Below, in pieces: positions 47,342-55,878 of a stretch of 64,000 bases of DNA. Made by a program: the position numbers and the translations under genes. Below the pieces are notes generated by a model. It had not been told where the DNA came from. It did not search any database and was given only the letters and a program-made list of their open reading frames with translations. Every line of letters starts with the position of its first letter. Position 1 is the first letter of the stretch. The DNA is from an uncultured SAR86 cluster bacterium (GTDB lineage Bacteria; Pseudomonadota; Gammaproteobacteria; Magnimaribacterales; AG-339-G14), in the NCBI GenBank assembly GCA_902635045.1, contig CACPMT010000003.1, positions 1-64,000 on the forward strand, in the 5' to 3' direction.

Positions 47342-47605
47342 ATGCACAGAAAAAATACAACTTACTGGAAATCAAACTTAAAAATTGTTATTTCGTTGCT
47401 GATAGTTTGGTTTTTGGTATCTTTTGGATTCGGAATAATTTGGTCTGATGCTTTAGATAATATTCAAATCGGTGGCTTTAAATTAGGATTTTGGTTTGCC
47501 CAACAGGGTAGCATTTTTGTTTTTGTAATCATAATTTTCATTTATGTGTTATTACTCAATAGACTGGATAAGAAACATTTTTCTAAATCTTCAGAGGACG
47601 ATTGA
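47342..47605 (+). CDS. DUF4212 small subunit of a sodium:solute symporter
   Basis: An 87-residue protein with two membrane helices. It has the family text YWKSNLKIVISLLIVWFLVSFGFGIIWSD and IGGFKLGFWFAQQGSIFVFV. DUF4212 proteins are the obligate small partner encoded just before VC_2705-type SSS transporters, and exactly that gene follows without a gap. The ORF track also lists an out-of-frame ORF at 47248, which is a shadow. Confidence 0.93.
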   Translation: MHRKNTTYWKSNLKIVISLLIVWFLVSFGFGIIWSDALDNIQIGGFKLGFWFAQQGSIFVFVIIIFIYVLLLNRLDKKHFSKSSEDD

Positions 47606-49354
47606 ATGGAAACACAAACGCTTACCTATTTATTTGTCGGGGCTTCTTTTGCGCTATACATAGGCATAGCTTTTTGGTCTCGCGCTAAATCAACTAATGA
47701 TTTCTACGTGGCTGGAAAAGGAGTCAATCCGATAGCAAACGGCATGGCAACTGCGGCCGATTGGATGTCTGCTGCTTCTTTTATTTCTATGGCTGGATTG
47801 ATTGCCTTCCTTGGTAAAGACGGTTCGGTATATTTAATGGGATGGACGGGAGGATATGTTTTATTGGCTTTGTTATTAGCCCCTTATTTAAGAAAATTTG
47901 GTCAATTTACGGTGCCAGATTTTATAGGAACTCGTTATTACTCAAATACTGCAAGACTGGTTGCGGTGATATGTCTTATTTTTGTTTCTTTTACTTATAT
48001 CGCTGGTCAAATGAGGGGAGTAGGCATAGTTTTCTCGAGATTTTTAGAAGTTGATATCGACTTAGGGGTGATCATTGGGATGATTATCGTATTTTTTTAT
48101 GCAGTTATGGGAGGCATGAAAGGGATTACTTATACTCAGGTTGCTCAATATTGTGTAATGATTTTTGCTTACTTAGTACCAGCAATTTTTATTTCTATTC
48201 TAATCACAGGAAACCCAGTTCCACAATTAGGTTTTGGAGATACCTTAACCGGTACTTCGACTTATTTATTGGATAAATTAGATCAAGTTACAATTGATCT
48301 TGGCTTTGGCGCCTATACGGAAAATACGAAAACCAATATAGATATCTTTTGTATAACAGCTGCTTTGATGTTTGGTACTGCTGGTTTGCCTCATGTGATT
48401 GTCAGGTTTTTCACTGTGCCTAAAGTTAGTGATGCTAGAAAATCAGCTGGCTATGCTTTGATTTTTATAGCACTGCTATATACAACTGCTCCGGCTGTCG
48501 CAGCTTTTGCAAGAATTAATTTTGTTGATTCTATTCAAGATGTTGAATACTCAGCCGCACCGGATTGGTTTAAAAATTGGGAAAATATTGGATTAATTGC
48601 ATGGCAAGATAAAAACGACGATCAGTCTATTCAATATTCATCAGGAAATGCTCTGGAGGGAGTAAGACCTGATTACTCAGATCGCAGAGGTAAAAATGGA
48701 GAGCGGATTCTAAATAACAGGCCAAACGATAACAATGTCAATGAAATTTATATTGACCGCGATATTATGGTGCTTGCCAATCCAGAAATTGCAAAATTGC
48801 CTGGATGGGTTGTAGCATTAGTTGCTGCAGGAGGCTTGGCTGCAGCACTTTCAACAGCAGCAGGACTTCTTCTTGTTATTTCTTCATCAATTTCTCATGA
48901 CTTGTTGAAAAAAACATTTATGCCAAGAATTAATGAAAAACAAGAGCTTCTTTTTGCTCGAATTGCCTCAGCCATAGCGATTGTTATCGCAGGCTTATTT
49001 GGGATTTATCCTCCGGCTTTTGTGGCGCAAGTTGTGGCCTTTGCTTTTGGATTAGCAGCCTCAACAATTTTTCCAGCTCTTTTGATGGGAATTTTTTCAA
49101 AAAGACTCAATAAAGAAGGGGCTATTACAGGAATGATCTTCGGTCTTATTTTTACTTCTTCTTATATAATTTATTTCAAGTTTATAAATACTTCCTTAAA
49201 CCTCCCGGAAAATTGGTTATTAGGAATTTCCCCTGAGGGAATAGGCTTTGTCGGGATGCTGATAAATTTTGCGATCGCCTTTATTGTTTCGAGTGTTACT
49301 AATAACCCTCCAAAAGAAATAAATGAAATGGTAGAAAATATAAGAAAACCTTGA
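47606..49354 (+). CDS. Sodium:solute symporter, VC_2705/ActP-like
   Basis: A polytopic inner-membrane Na+-coupled importer of the SSS family, about 13 helices in 582 residues. Family blocks include TNDFYVAGKGVNPIANGMATAADWMSAASF, MGGMKGITYTQVAQY, GTAGLPHVIVRFFTVP and AGGLAAALSTAAGLLLVISSS. A hydrophilic loop of about 90 residues (about 305-390) follows. Relatives carry acetate or other short monocarboxylates. Divergence from the amine oxidase operon suggests an amine- or amide-derived substrate instead, but this is inference. Confidence 0.92.
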   Translation: METQTLTYLFVGASFALYIGIAFWSRAKSTNDFYVAGKGVNPIANGMATAADWMSAASFISMAGLIAFLGKDGSVYLMGWTGGYVLLALLLAPYLRKFGQFTVPDFIGTRYYSNTARLVAVICLIFVSFTYIAGQMRGVGIVFSRFLEVDIDLGVIIGMIIVFFYAVMGGMKGITYTQVAQYCVMIFAYLVPAIFISILITGNPVPQLGFGDTLTGTSTYLLDKLDQVTIDLGFGAYTENTKTNIDIFCITAALMFGTAGLPHVIVRFFTVPKVSDARKSAGYALIFIALLYTTAPAVAAFARINFVDSIQDVEYSAAPDWFKNWENIGLIAWQDKNDDQSIQYSSGNALEGVRPDYSDRRGKNGERILNNRPNDNNVNEIYIDRDIMVLANPEIAKLPGWVVALVAAGGLAAALSTAAGLLLVISSSISHDLLKKTFMPRINEKQELLFARIASAIAIVIAGLFGIYPPAFVAQVVAFAFGLAASTIFPALLMGIFSKRLNKEGAITGMIFGLIFTSSYIIYFKFINTSLNLPENWLLGISPEGIGFVGMLINFAIAFIVSSVTNNPPKEINEMVENIRKP

Positions 49355-49376
49355 ATTTAAGACACTCTCTTAGCCA

Positions 49377-49405
49377 TTAACTTATTTATGAATAAATTAT
49401 ATATT
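49377..49405 (+). promoter_or_regulatory. Promoter of the haloalkane-dehalogenase-like operon
   Basis: TTAACT (-35) and TATATT (-10) are separated by 17 bp. The -10 box ends 7 bp before the ATG at 49413, so the mRNA would be essentially leaderless. Confidence 0.45.
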
Positions 49406-49412
49406 TACTTAA

Positions 49413-50495
49413 ATGAAAATTTTGAGAACACCAGATAAATGCTTTGAAAAGTTAAAGGATTATCCTTTTGAACCAAACTACACCACGATAAAAACAGAGG
49501 ATGGAAGTGATCTGAGAATTCATCATATTGATGAAGGCCCAAAAGATGGGCCAATCCTTTTAGCAATGCATGGACAACCTGTATGGAGTTATCTTTACTC
49601 AAAGATGATTCCTTTTCTAACGAATGCCGGTATTCGAGTCATCGCCCCCGATTTGCCTGGATATGGAAAATCCGATAAGCCTGCAGAAAGAGAAGACTAC
49701 AGCTATCAAAAACAAGTAGATTGGATGACAGATTGGCTTATTGCCAATGACTTTAAAAATCTCACTTTTTTTGGACAAGATTGGGGCGGCTTAATCGGAC
49801 TAAGAATGGTCGCAAACGAGCCAGGTCGATTCGACAAGGTTTCGATGGGTAATACTGGGTTACCTTACAACCCTGAGGCACCCAAAGAAGTTTTAGAAAA
49901 AATAAAAGAGTTTAGAGAAAGTAGTCTCAAGCTAACTCCCATGTCAATGGCTAAAGAAATAAGCGAAATGGATGGGAAAAATTTGTCCCAAGAAGATACA
50001 GAATTTCATCCAGCATTGAAATTTATGTACTGGCAAAAATTTTGTTGGGATACAGTTGATTTACCAACAGGCTTTTTGATGACAAACATGATGGAAAAAA
50101 ATTCCAGATTAAATTCAGCGGCATATTATTTATTTGTTTCACTAGGTTTAGGAAAATATTTTCCTTTTAAATCAGATGTTGCCAGGGCATATGAGGCTCC
50201 ATTTCCCGACCCAAGTTATAAAATGGGGCCAAGAGCTATGCCAAGTCATGTTCCAACAATACCGGATCAATCACTTGAAGCACAAAGAAAAGCAAGAGAA
50301 GTATTTAAAAATTGGGATAAACCTTTTTTGAGTGTATTTGCTGGGGACGATCCTGTTACCAACGGAATAGAAAGAGATGTTTTAGCAATGTGTCCCAATG
50401 CAAAAAGCGCGCCTCACATAGGCGGCGGTCATTTCTATCAATGGACAAGACCCAAAGAATTATCAAATTTATTAATTAATTTTATCAACACTTAA
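49413..50495 (+). CDS. Haloalkane dehalogenase-like alpha/beta hydrolase
   Basis: It resembles subfamily I haloalkane dehalogenases, which replace a halogen by OH through an Asp nucleophile. The block AMHGQPVWSYLYSKMIPFL is followed by IRVIAPDLPGYGKSDKP. The nucleophile is Asp123 with the adjacent halide-binding Trp124 in FGQDWGGLIGL. The acid lies in FAGDDPVTNG and the His in IGGGHFYQW. The residue after HG is Gln, where dehalogenases usually have Glu or Asn, so the true substrate might differ. At 360 residues it is longer than DhlA (310). It begins a tightly packed run through 55875. Confidence 0.85.
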   Translation: MKILRTPDKCFEKLKDYPFEPNYTTIKTEDGSDLRIHHIDEGPKDGPILLAMHGQPVWSYLYSKMIPFLTNAGIRVIAPDLPGYGKSDKPAEREDYSYQKQVDWMTDWLIANDFKNLTFFGQDWGGLIGLRMVANEPGRFDKVSMGNTGLPYNPEAPKEVLEKIKEFRESSLKLTPMSMAKEISEMDGKNLSQEDTEFHPALKFMYWQKFCWDTVDLPTGFLMTNMMEKNSRLNSAAYYLFVSLGLGKYFPFKSDVARAYEAPFPDPSYKMGPRAMPSHVPTIPDQSLEAQRKAREVFKNWDKPFLSVFAGDDPVTNGIERDVLAMCPNAKSAPHIGGGHFYQWTRPKELSNLLINFINT

Positions 50496-50506
50496 GGAGA
50501 ATAATT

Positions 50507-51118
50507 ATGTTGAAACTTCATTATGCGCCAAACTCCAGAGCCGAAAGAGTTCTATGGTTATTAGAAGAATTGGAATTACCCTACGAGTTAAACTCGATGC
50601 CTTTTCATCCAGAAGCACTTAAGTCAGACGAACACCGTAAAAGACATCCGCTCGGAAGAATACCGGTTTTAGAAGATGGCGATGTGAGTATCTATGAATC
50701 CGGTGCAATAATTGATTATGTGTTAGAAAAACACAAAAACGGTGGCTTAAAGCCATCAGTTGATTCTCCTGAATATCCATATTATTTACAATGGTTTCAT
50801 TTCTGTGAGGGCATGATCGCTCAACCGATGAATACTATTGTTGTTCATACCATTCTTTTGCCACCTGAGAGAAGAGACGAAACTGTTCTGGGTCAAGCAC
50901 AGCGTTTAGCCTCTAAATCCTTAACCGCGATTGAGACAGCTTTGGATGGCAAAGAGTATTTGGTGGGAGATTTTTCTGGTGTTGAATTTATGACTGGCCA
51001 TTGCTGTACTAAATTATCAGATTTGGGATGTGTAACAGACGAAATGCCAAACTTAAAAGCATATGTTGAAAGAATAAAAGCAAGACCAGCTTTTCAAAAA
51101 GCTATTTCAACTACTTAA
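50507..51118 (+). CDS. Glutathione S-transferase family protein
   Basis: 203 residues with an N-terminal thioredoxin-like domain (LKLHYAPNSRAERVLWLLEELELPYEL). The glutathione-binding cis-Pro and Ser are in GRIPVLEDGDVSIYESGAIIDYV. An all-helical C-terminal domain follows. It starts after a strong AAGGAGAA and 11 bp after the dehalogenase-like gene. In this place it could conjugate or dehalogenate reactive products, as GSTs do in several halo-organic pathways. No typical catalytic Cys/Ser/Tyr can be fixed with certainty. Confidence 0.9.
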   Translation: MLKLHYAPNSRAERVLWLLEELELPYELNSMPFHPEALKSDEHRKRHPLGRIPVLEDGDVSIYESGAIIDYVLEKHKNGGLKPSVDSPEYPYYLQWFHFCEGMIAQPMNTIVVHTILLPPERRDETVLGQAQRLASKSLTAIETALDGKEYLVGDFSGVEFMTGHCCTKLSDLGCVTDEMPNLKAYVERIKARPAFQKAISTT

Positions 51119-51129
51119 AAGGTGAAGTT

Positions 51130-51543
51130 ATGAAAGTAGAAAATAAAGTAAATCCTAACGAAGAACAAATGGCAGGATTTTTAGAAGGAGATGTTGATTC
51201 CCCAATAGAAATGGTGAATCTTCTTAAATTCAAGGAAAAAGCCGAGTACGAAGATGGAAGGGAAACAGATCTTTCTGGAGAAGAAGCATACGCAATTTAC
51301 GGGCTAGAAGTACTTGAACATTTAAAAAAAGTTGGTGCTGAATCGGTTTTTTTTGGCAAAGTCGAACGTCTGATGCTTGGGGAAGTTGAAGAATTGTGGG
51401 ATATGGTAGCTATCGCCAGATATCCATCCAGAAAGGCAATGTTGAAAATGATCACAGATCCTGATTACATGGAAAGTGCTAAACATAGAGCTGCAGGATT
51501 AAAGGGACAATTAAATATAGAAACCAAAACAGGTAATAGTTAA
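51130..51543 (+). CDS. DUF1330-like small protein
   Basis: A 137-residue protein of the dimeric alpha/beta-barrel type. The text MVNLLKFKEKAEY, AYAIYGLEVLEHLKKVGAESVFFG and VAIARYPSRKAMLKMITDPDY matches the DUF1330/ferredoxin-like fold pattern. Function is unknown; such proteins often accompany catabolic hydrolases. It lies 11 bp after the first GST and 1 bp before the second. Confidence 0.8.
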   Translation: MKVENKVNPNEEQMAGFLEGDVDSPIEMVNLLKFKEKAEYEDGRETDLSGEEAYAIYGLEVLEHLKKVGAESVFFGKVERLMLGEVEELWDMVAIARYPSRKAMLKMITDPDYMESAKHRAAGLKGQLNIETKTGNS

Positions 51544-51544
51544 T

Positions 51545-52588
51545 TTGGAGCCTTTAACTTTAATAGGTGCTCCACCGTCACCTTATACTAGAAAAATGAT
51601 TGCCTTAATGAGGTATCGTCACATTCCCTATAATATTATTTGGGGAGACCCACAAAGTTTGCTTTCTGGCGAGTTTAAAAACCTTGGCATTGATCCACCC
51701 AAACCTGTTCTTCTTCCAACTTTTATTCTTCCGGATGAAAAGGGAATTTTAAAAGCTGAGACAGATTCAACTCCACTAATTAGAAGATTTGAAGTCGAGT
51801 ACGAAGATAGAAAATGCCTTCCAGCGGATCCCGCCTTAAATTTTTTAAATTTCCTTTTGGAAGATTTCGCTGATGAATGGGTTACTAAGTTTATGTTTCA
51901 TTATCGTTGGCATTTCGAAGAAGACGCTGATAATGCTGGTACTCTGTTGCCTCTAGCTCAGACAACTAATCTGCCTGACGAAATTCATCAATCAGCAAAA
52001 AAATATATTTCTGAAAGACAAATTGAGCGACTTAGAGTAGTTGGTTCCAATGACACAACGGCCCCAATTATTGAAGCTAGTTACAAAAGATTTTTGAGTA
52101 TTTTAGAAAAACACTTTAAAAATTCTCCTTTTTTATTAGGGCAAAGAGCAAGCTCAGCAGATTTTGGTCTATACGGGCAATTGAGTCAGCTTATTGGCTT
52201 TGATCCTACGTCTAGAAAAATTGCTCATGATTTGTCTCCTAGAACAGTAGCTTGGATCAATGTTATTGAAGATTTATCTGGACTTGAAATTACTGAGGAG
52301 GGATGGACTAAATTAGAAGACTTGCCAGAAAGTATTTTTGACCTTCTCAATGAGGTGGGCCGAGGCTATGTGCCGGCTCTCTTAAGAAACAAAGCAGCAC
52401 ATGAAAAAGGTAAGAAAACATGGGAAGCTGAAATAGATGGCTGTCCTTGGGTTCAACAAACATTTCCCTATCAATCGAAATGTTTAAAATGGATAAATGA
52501 AGAATATTTGAAACTTAGTGAAATGGATAGAAGCAGAATTGACGATGTGCTCAAAGACACAGGTTGTGAAAAATTATTTATCCAATGA
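51545..52588 (+). CDS. Large glutathione S-transferase-like protein, TTG start
   Basis: 347 residues: a thioredoxin-like N-terminal domain (LTLIGAPPSPYTRKMIALMRYRHIPYNIIWG, with SPYTRK in the active-site position) and a long helical domain including FLLGQRASSADFGLYGQL, typical of GST C-terminal halves. A further C-terminal extension of about 90 residues (from about residue 255, CPWVQQTFPYQSKCLKW) is not part of standard GSTs. The start is TTG, the only option next to the upstream stop. Its end overlaps the next gene (ATGA). Confidence 0.85.
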   Translation: MEPLTLIGAPPSPYTRKMIALMRYRHIPYNIIWGDPQSLLSGEFKNLGIDPPKPVLLPTFILPDEKGILKAETDSTPLIRRFEVEYEDRKCLPADPALNFLNFLLEDFADEWVTKFMFHYRWHFEEDADNAGTLLPLAQTTNLPDEIHQSAKKYISERQIERLRVVGSNDTTAPIIEASYKRFLSILEKHFKNSPFLLGQRASSADFGLYGQLSQLIGFDPTSRKIAHDLSPRTVAWINVIEDLSGLEITEEGWTKLEDLPESIFDLLNEVGRGYVPALLRNKAAHEKGKKTWEAEIDGCPWVQQTFPYQSKCLKWINEEYLKLSEMDRSRIDDVLKDTGCEKLFIQ

Positions 52589-53052
52589 AATTAATCAATA
52601 ATTTATTTCCAAACGATGCTTCCTTATATAACGGCAGTAAAATAGCTTTTTATGGTTTTATCTTCTTTCTGGCTTTGATGACTTGGCGGGCAATCATACA
52701 TATGTTCTTTTGGGAGACTGGACTGCATGACATTGCAAATGTAATTGTTCTAGAAGGAAAGCCTGATCCAATGATTCCTATCTATTTATTTTTTTCCTTG
52801 TGGGGTCTTCAACAAATCTTAACATGCCTTATTAGCTTAATAGTTCTATTGAAATATCAAGGACTGATTCCCTTAATGATTTTGATTTTTGCTCTTGAAT
52901 GGTGGATAAGAACTTTTTACAGTTTAATGGGTATGCCATCAATTATTCCTGAATATACTGATGGTGTTACACCTGGGGCAGTTGGAGCACCATTTGCAGG
53001 TATTTTGCTTTTAATAATGTTAGCTCTGTCTTTACGATCTAAAAATGCTTAA
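52585..53052 (+). CDS. Unknown four-helix membrane protein
   Basis: A 155-residue membrane protein with hydrophobic stretches near residues 20-42, 66-88, 90-108 and 132-150. It has a conserved-looking polar middle (EWWIRTFYSLMGMPSIIPEYTDG). I recognise no family with confidence. It overlaps both neighbours (4 bp with the GST, 8 bp with the sulfatase), so it is translationally coupled and probably functionally linked to them. Confidence 0.7.
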   Translation: MKLINNLFPNDASLYNGSKIAFYGFIFFLALMTWRAIIHMFFWETGLHDIANVIVLEGKPDPMIPIYLFFSLWGLQQILTCLISLIVLLKYQGLIPLMILIFALEWWIRTFYSLMGMPSIIPEYTDGVTPGAVGAPFAGILLLIMLALSLRSKNA

Positions 53053-54697
53053 AAAAATCTTCTATATTTCAGGTACGCTTTTATTAATTGTCTCTATCTT
53101 CTGGGAATATAAGGTAAATATTCTTATTTGGTCCATTCCAAAAATAGCCTATTTTACGATGCCTATAAAAGAAAATATTCCTACGAATTGGTCAAGTGGG
53201 CCAAGCGAAATTCAAAAAAGAACAGACGAAAGACCAAACATAATCTTAATATTGGCTGATGATATGGGTTACAACGATATATCTGCGCATAATGGCGGGG
53301 CTGCAGATGGTTCTCTAAAGACTCCGCATATTGATTCGCTAGCAAATAGTGGAATTTTATTTTCAAGAGGTTATGCAGCAAATGCAACTTGCGCTCCCTC
53401 TAGAGCTTCAATAATGACTGGAAAATATCCGACAAGATTTGGGTACGAATTTACTCCTGTTCCTGCTATGGGCAGATTAATAATGCAATGGCTAGCGGAC
53501 GAGGATGATGAAGAATTAAGGGCAAGGATTGATCGAGAAGTAGCAACAAACATACCTCCTTACATGGAGCAGGGGATGCCCACCGAACAAATTACTGTTG
53601 CAGAGATTTTACGAGATGCAGGATATTACACGGCCCATATAGGAAAATGGCATCTTGGTAATGCCTATGGTATGGATCCTCTCAGTCAAGGCTTTCAAGA
53701 CTCTTTGCAAATGCTGGGACCACTATATTTACCTGAAGATCACCCAGATGTCGTTAATGCTAAGTTTAATACAAGAATTGACAGGATGATTTGGGGCCTT
53801 GGGCAATATTCAGCTAATTTTAATGGGGGCGATCGATTCAAACCCGACAAATATCTAACAGATTACTATACTGACGAAGCATTAAAGGTAATTGAGAATA
53901 ATAAAAATAGACCCTTTTTTTTATATTTAAGCCACTGGGCAATTCATAATCCACTTCAGGCTTTAAGAAGCGATGTTGAGCAAATGAGTCATATGCACAG
54001 TCATAATCTTCAGGTTTATTCAGGAATGATAGCTGCTCTCGATAGAAGTGTAGGAAAGGTAGTACAGAAATTAAAAGATTTGGATATATATGGAAAAACC
54101 TTAATTATTTTTACTAGTGATAATGGTGGAGCTAACTACATTGAATTGGAAGATATAAATAAGCCCTACAGAGGTTGGAAAATAAGTTTTTTTGAGGGTG
54201 GAATCAGAGTTCCTTATATTGTTAGTTGGCCCGAGCAAATCGACCCAGGGCAAAAATCAGAGAGTACTGTCCATCACTTTGATATCTTACCTACCATTAC
54301 TTCAGCTGCAGGAATCAAATCACCTATTGAGACAAATTTAGATGGAGTAAATTTATTACCTTATATAAAGAAAGAAGTTGATACTCAACCTCATAAAACC
54401 CTATTTTGGAGATCCGGGAATCATCAATCGGTCCTCCACGAAGACTGGAAATATATAGTAAGCAAAAAAGAAAATTTCCGCTGGTTATTTGACACTTCCG
54501 TAGATCAGGAAGAAAAAAATAATGTTATAGATAGTTATCCTGAGAAAGCTAAATTACTTGAAGAACTCTTAACTAAATTTAACTCAGAACAAAAAGATCC
54601 TTTATTTCCTTCTGCATATGAAGTTTCAACCATGATAGATAAGTATGACGGACAAGAATACCAAGAAGGAGATGAATATATTTATTGGTCAAATTAA
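53045..54697 (+). CDS. Sulfatase (formylglycine-dependent), membrane-anchored
   Basis: It hydrolyses sulfate esters. One N-terminal helix (about residues 4-20) anchors it facing the periplasm. The alkaline-phosphatase-fold domain has the metal site NIILILADDMGYNDIS. The signature CAPSRASIMTGKYPTR has Cys116, the residue converted to formylglycine. HIGKWHLG, SDNGG and a late WKYI region complete it. The 550 residues fit arylsulfatase-like enzymes. No sulfatase-maturating enzyme lies in the window. The substrate could be an aryl or alkyl sulfate or an algal polysaccharide; context favours a small molecule. Confidence 0.92.
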   Translation: MLKKIFYISGTLLLIVSIFWEYKVNILIWSIPKIAYFTMPIKENIPTNWSSGPSEIQKRTDERPNIILILADDMGYNDISAHNGGAADGSLKTPHIDSLANSGILFSRGYAANATCAPSRASIMTGKYPTRFGYEFTPVPAMGRLIMQWLADEDDEELRARIDREVATNIPPYMEQGMPTEQITVAEILRDAGYYTAHIGKWHLGNAYGMDPLSQGFQDSLQMLGPLYLPEDHPDVVNAKFNTRIDRMIWGLGQYSANFNGGDRFKPDKYLTDYYTDEALKVIENNKNRPFFLYLSHWAIHNPLQALRSDVEQMSHMHSHNLQVYSGMIAALDRSVGKVVQKLKDLDIYGKTLIIFTSDNGGANYIELEDINKPYRGWKISFFEGGIRVPYIVSWPEQIDPGQKSESTVHHFDILPTITSAAGIKSPIETNLDGVNLLPYIKKEVDTQPHKTLFWRSGNHQSVLHEDWKYIVSKKENFRWLFDTSVDQEEKNNVIDSYPEKAKLLEELLTKFNSEQKDPLFPSAYEVSTMIDKYDGQEYQEGDEYIYWSN

Positions 54698-54733
54698 TTT
54701 GTATTAAGTTCAAAAATTTAAGAAAATAGAAAT

Positions 54734-54946
54734 ATGTTGTCTAATTTAATTGAAGGAATATTCAACCATTTAACCAATTGGGGAATTTTTTGGTTTGGTT
54801 TTTTGTTTTTCGGGAGTATTTTTGGTGCAATATTGACTTTAATTTTCTCTACATACGATTCAGGAACCTTACTTCTTGCGGGTTATTTTTTAGGCGCGAT
54901 TTTCGGATTGATAGCTAATTATAAGGATTGGTCATGGATCAACTAG
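54734..54946 (+). CDS. Small membrane protein preceding the desaturase
   Basis: 70 residues with two hydrophobic helices (NWGIFWFGFLFFGSIFGAILTLIF and LLLAGYFLGAIFGLIANY). I recognise no family. The gene overlaps the desaturase start by 13 bp, which argues that it is really translated and coupled to it. Confidence 0.65.
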   Translation: MLSNLIEGIFNHLTNWGIFWFGFLFFGSIFGAILTLIFSTYDSGTLLLAGYFLGAIFGLIANYKDWSWIN

Positions 54947-55875
54947 CAGAGCAAAAAGATTTATTTCAAAATCATCAGGAAGAAAATTTAGATCTTTCTT
55001 TGGAAGCTGAGAAAAAAATAGCTAGGTCTTTTATGGGCCGAATAGAATGGGAAATGATAGTTATTGGATTAACCCAATGCCTATTTTGGTTTGGTGTTTG
55101 GGCGATGGTCTTGAATGGATTTATGCCTCTCTGGGTCGGATGTCTCGCTTTGATAGTTTCTTCAACTTTTGCCTATTTGCCCTCACATGCCGGACAGCAT
55201 GGCCATTTATCTGGAAACAAAAAACATCTAGATTGGTTAAATTTTTGGGTAGGTCAGATTTCATTGATTCCTCTAGCTCAATCGCATGAGATTTTAAAAA
55301 TAACTCATCTTAAACATCATGCTCATACCAATGATCCGAATAATGATCCTGACTATAATCACACTCACACAAGCGGTTGGTTTAAATCGGCTTTAGCTGC
55401 GCATCAATATGGCACTAGAGATAAAAGATTTAATAACATGATCGAAAAGTGGATGGAGACAGATCCTGAATTTAAAGCTGCAGGCGAAAGAGGAGGAATG
55501 GTTCAGGTTGGTTTTTATATATTACAGATTGTTGCTGCAATTAATTTTCCTCTAGAAACTTTGCTTTTATGGTGGCTTCCACGAAAATTGGCTGTCTCAT
55601 ATTTGGGTGTAATTTTTTCTCATATGCCTCATAAGGGGCTTCCTGTCGGCAGACATTCTGATACTAGATTCTGGTCGAACGGAATTATCAGATTCTTCAA
55701 TCACTCAATGCAGATTCATGCTATGCATCACATGTATCCAAAAATTTGTCACCACGACGAACCAAAAGCAATTGAAGCTTTAAGACCCTTTATGATTGCT
55801 AGAGGTATACCCGGAGCAGATAGAATACCAGAGAGAATAAAGAACAATCCTCTTACAAAATTAAATACAGTATAA
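54934..55875 (+). CDS. Membrane fatty acid desaturase
   Basis: A di-iron, O2-dependent integral membrane enzyme that introduces a double bond (or hydroxyl) into an acyl chain. Its three histidine boxes are SHAGQHGH (about residues 84-91), HLKHHAH (about 125-131) and HAMHHMYP in the C-terminal third. The ORF track starts at a TTG two codons upstream; the ATG at 54934 has AAGGA six bases before it. The short helices and box spacing resemble the alkane-hydroxylase/desaturase superfamily. It ends 3 bp before a convergent sterol-desaturase-family gene. Confidence 0.9.
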   Translation: MDQLAEQKDLFQNHQEENLDLSLEAEKKIARSFMGRIEWEMIVIGLTQCLFWFGVWAMVLNGFMPLWVGCLALIVSSTFAYLPSHAGQHGHLSGNKKHLDWLNFWVGQISLIPLAQSHEILKITHLKHHAHTNDPNNDPDYNHTHTSGWFKSALAAHQYGTRDKRFNNMIEKWMETDPEFKAAGERGGMVQVGFYILQIVAAINFPLETLLLWWLPRKLAVSYLGVIFSHMPHKGLPVGRHSDTRFWSNGIIRFFNHSMQIHAMHHMYPKICHHDEPKAIEALRPFMIARGIPGADRIPERIKNNPLTKLNTV

Positions 55876-55878
55876 AAA

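Noticed and set aside
49375-49400. AT-rich inverted repeat (TTTAT/ATAAA) before the dehalogenase-like gene as an operator
   Set aside because: It is a 5-bp stem of only A and T in a region of similar composition and overlaps the promoter by necessity; not distinguishable from chance.
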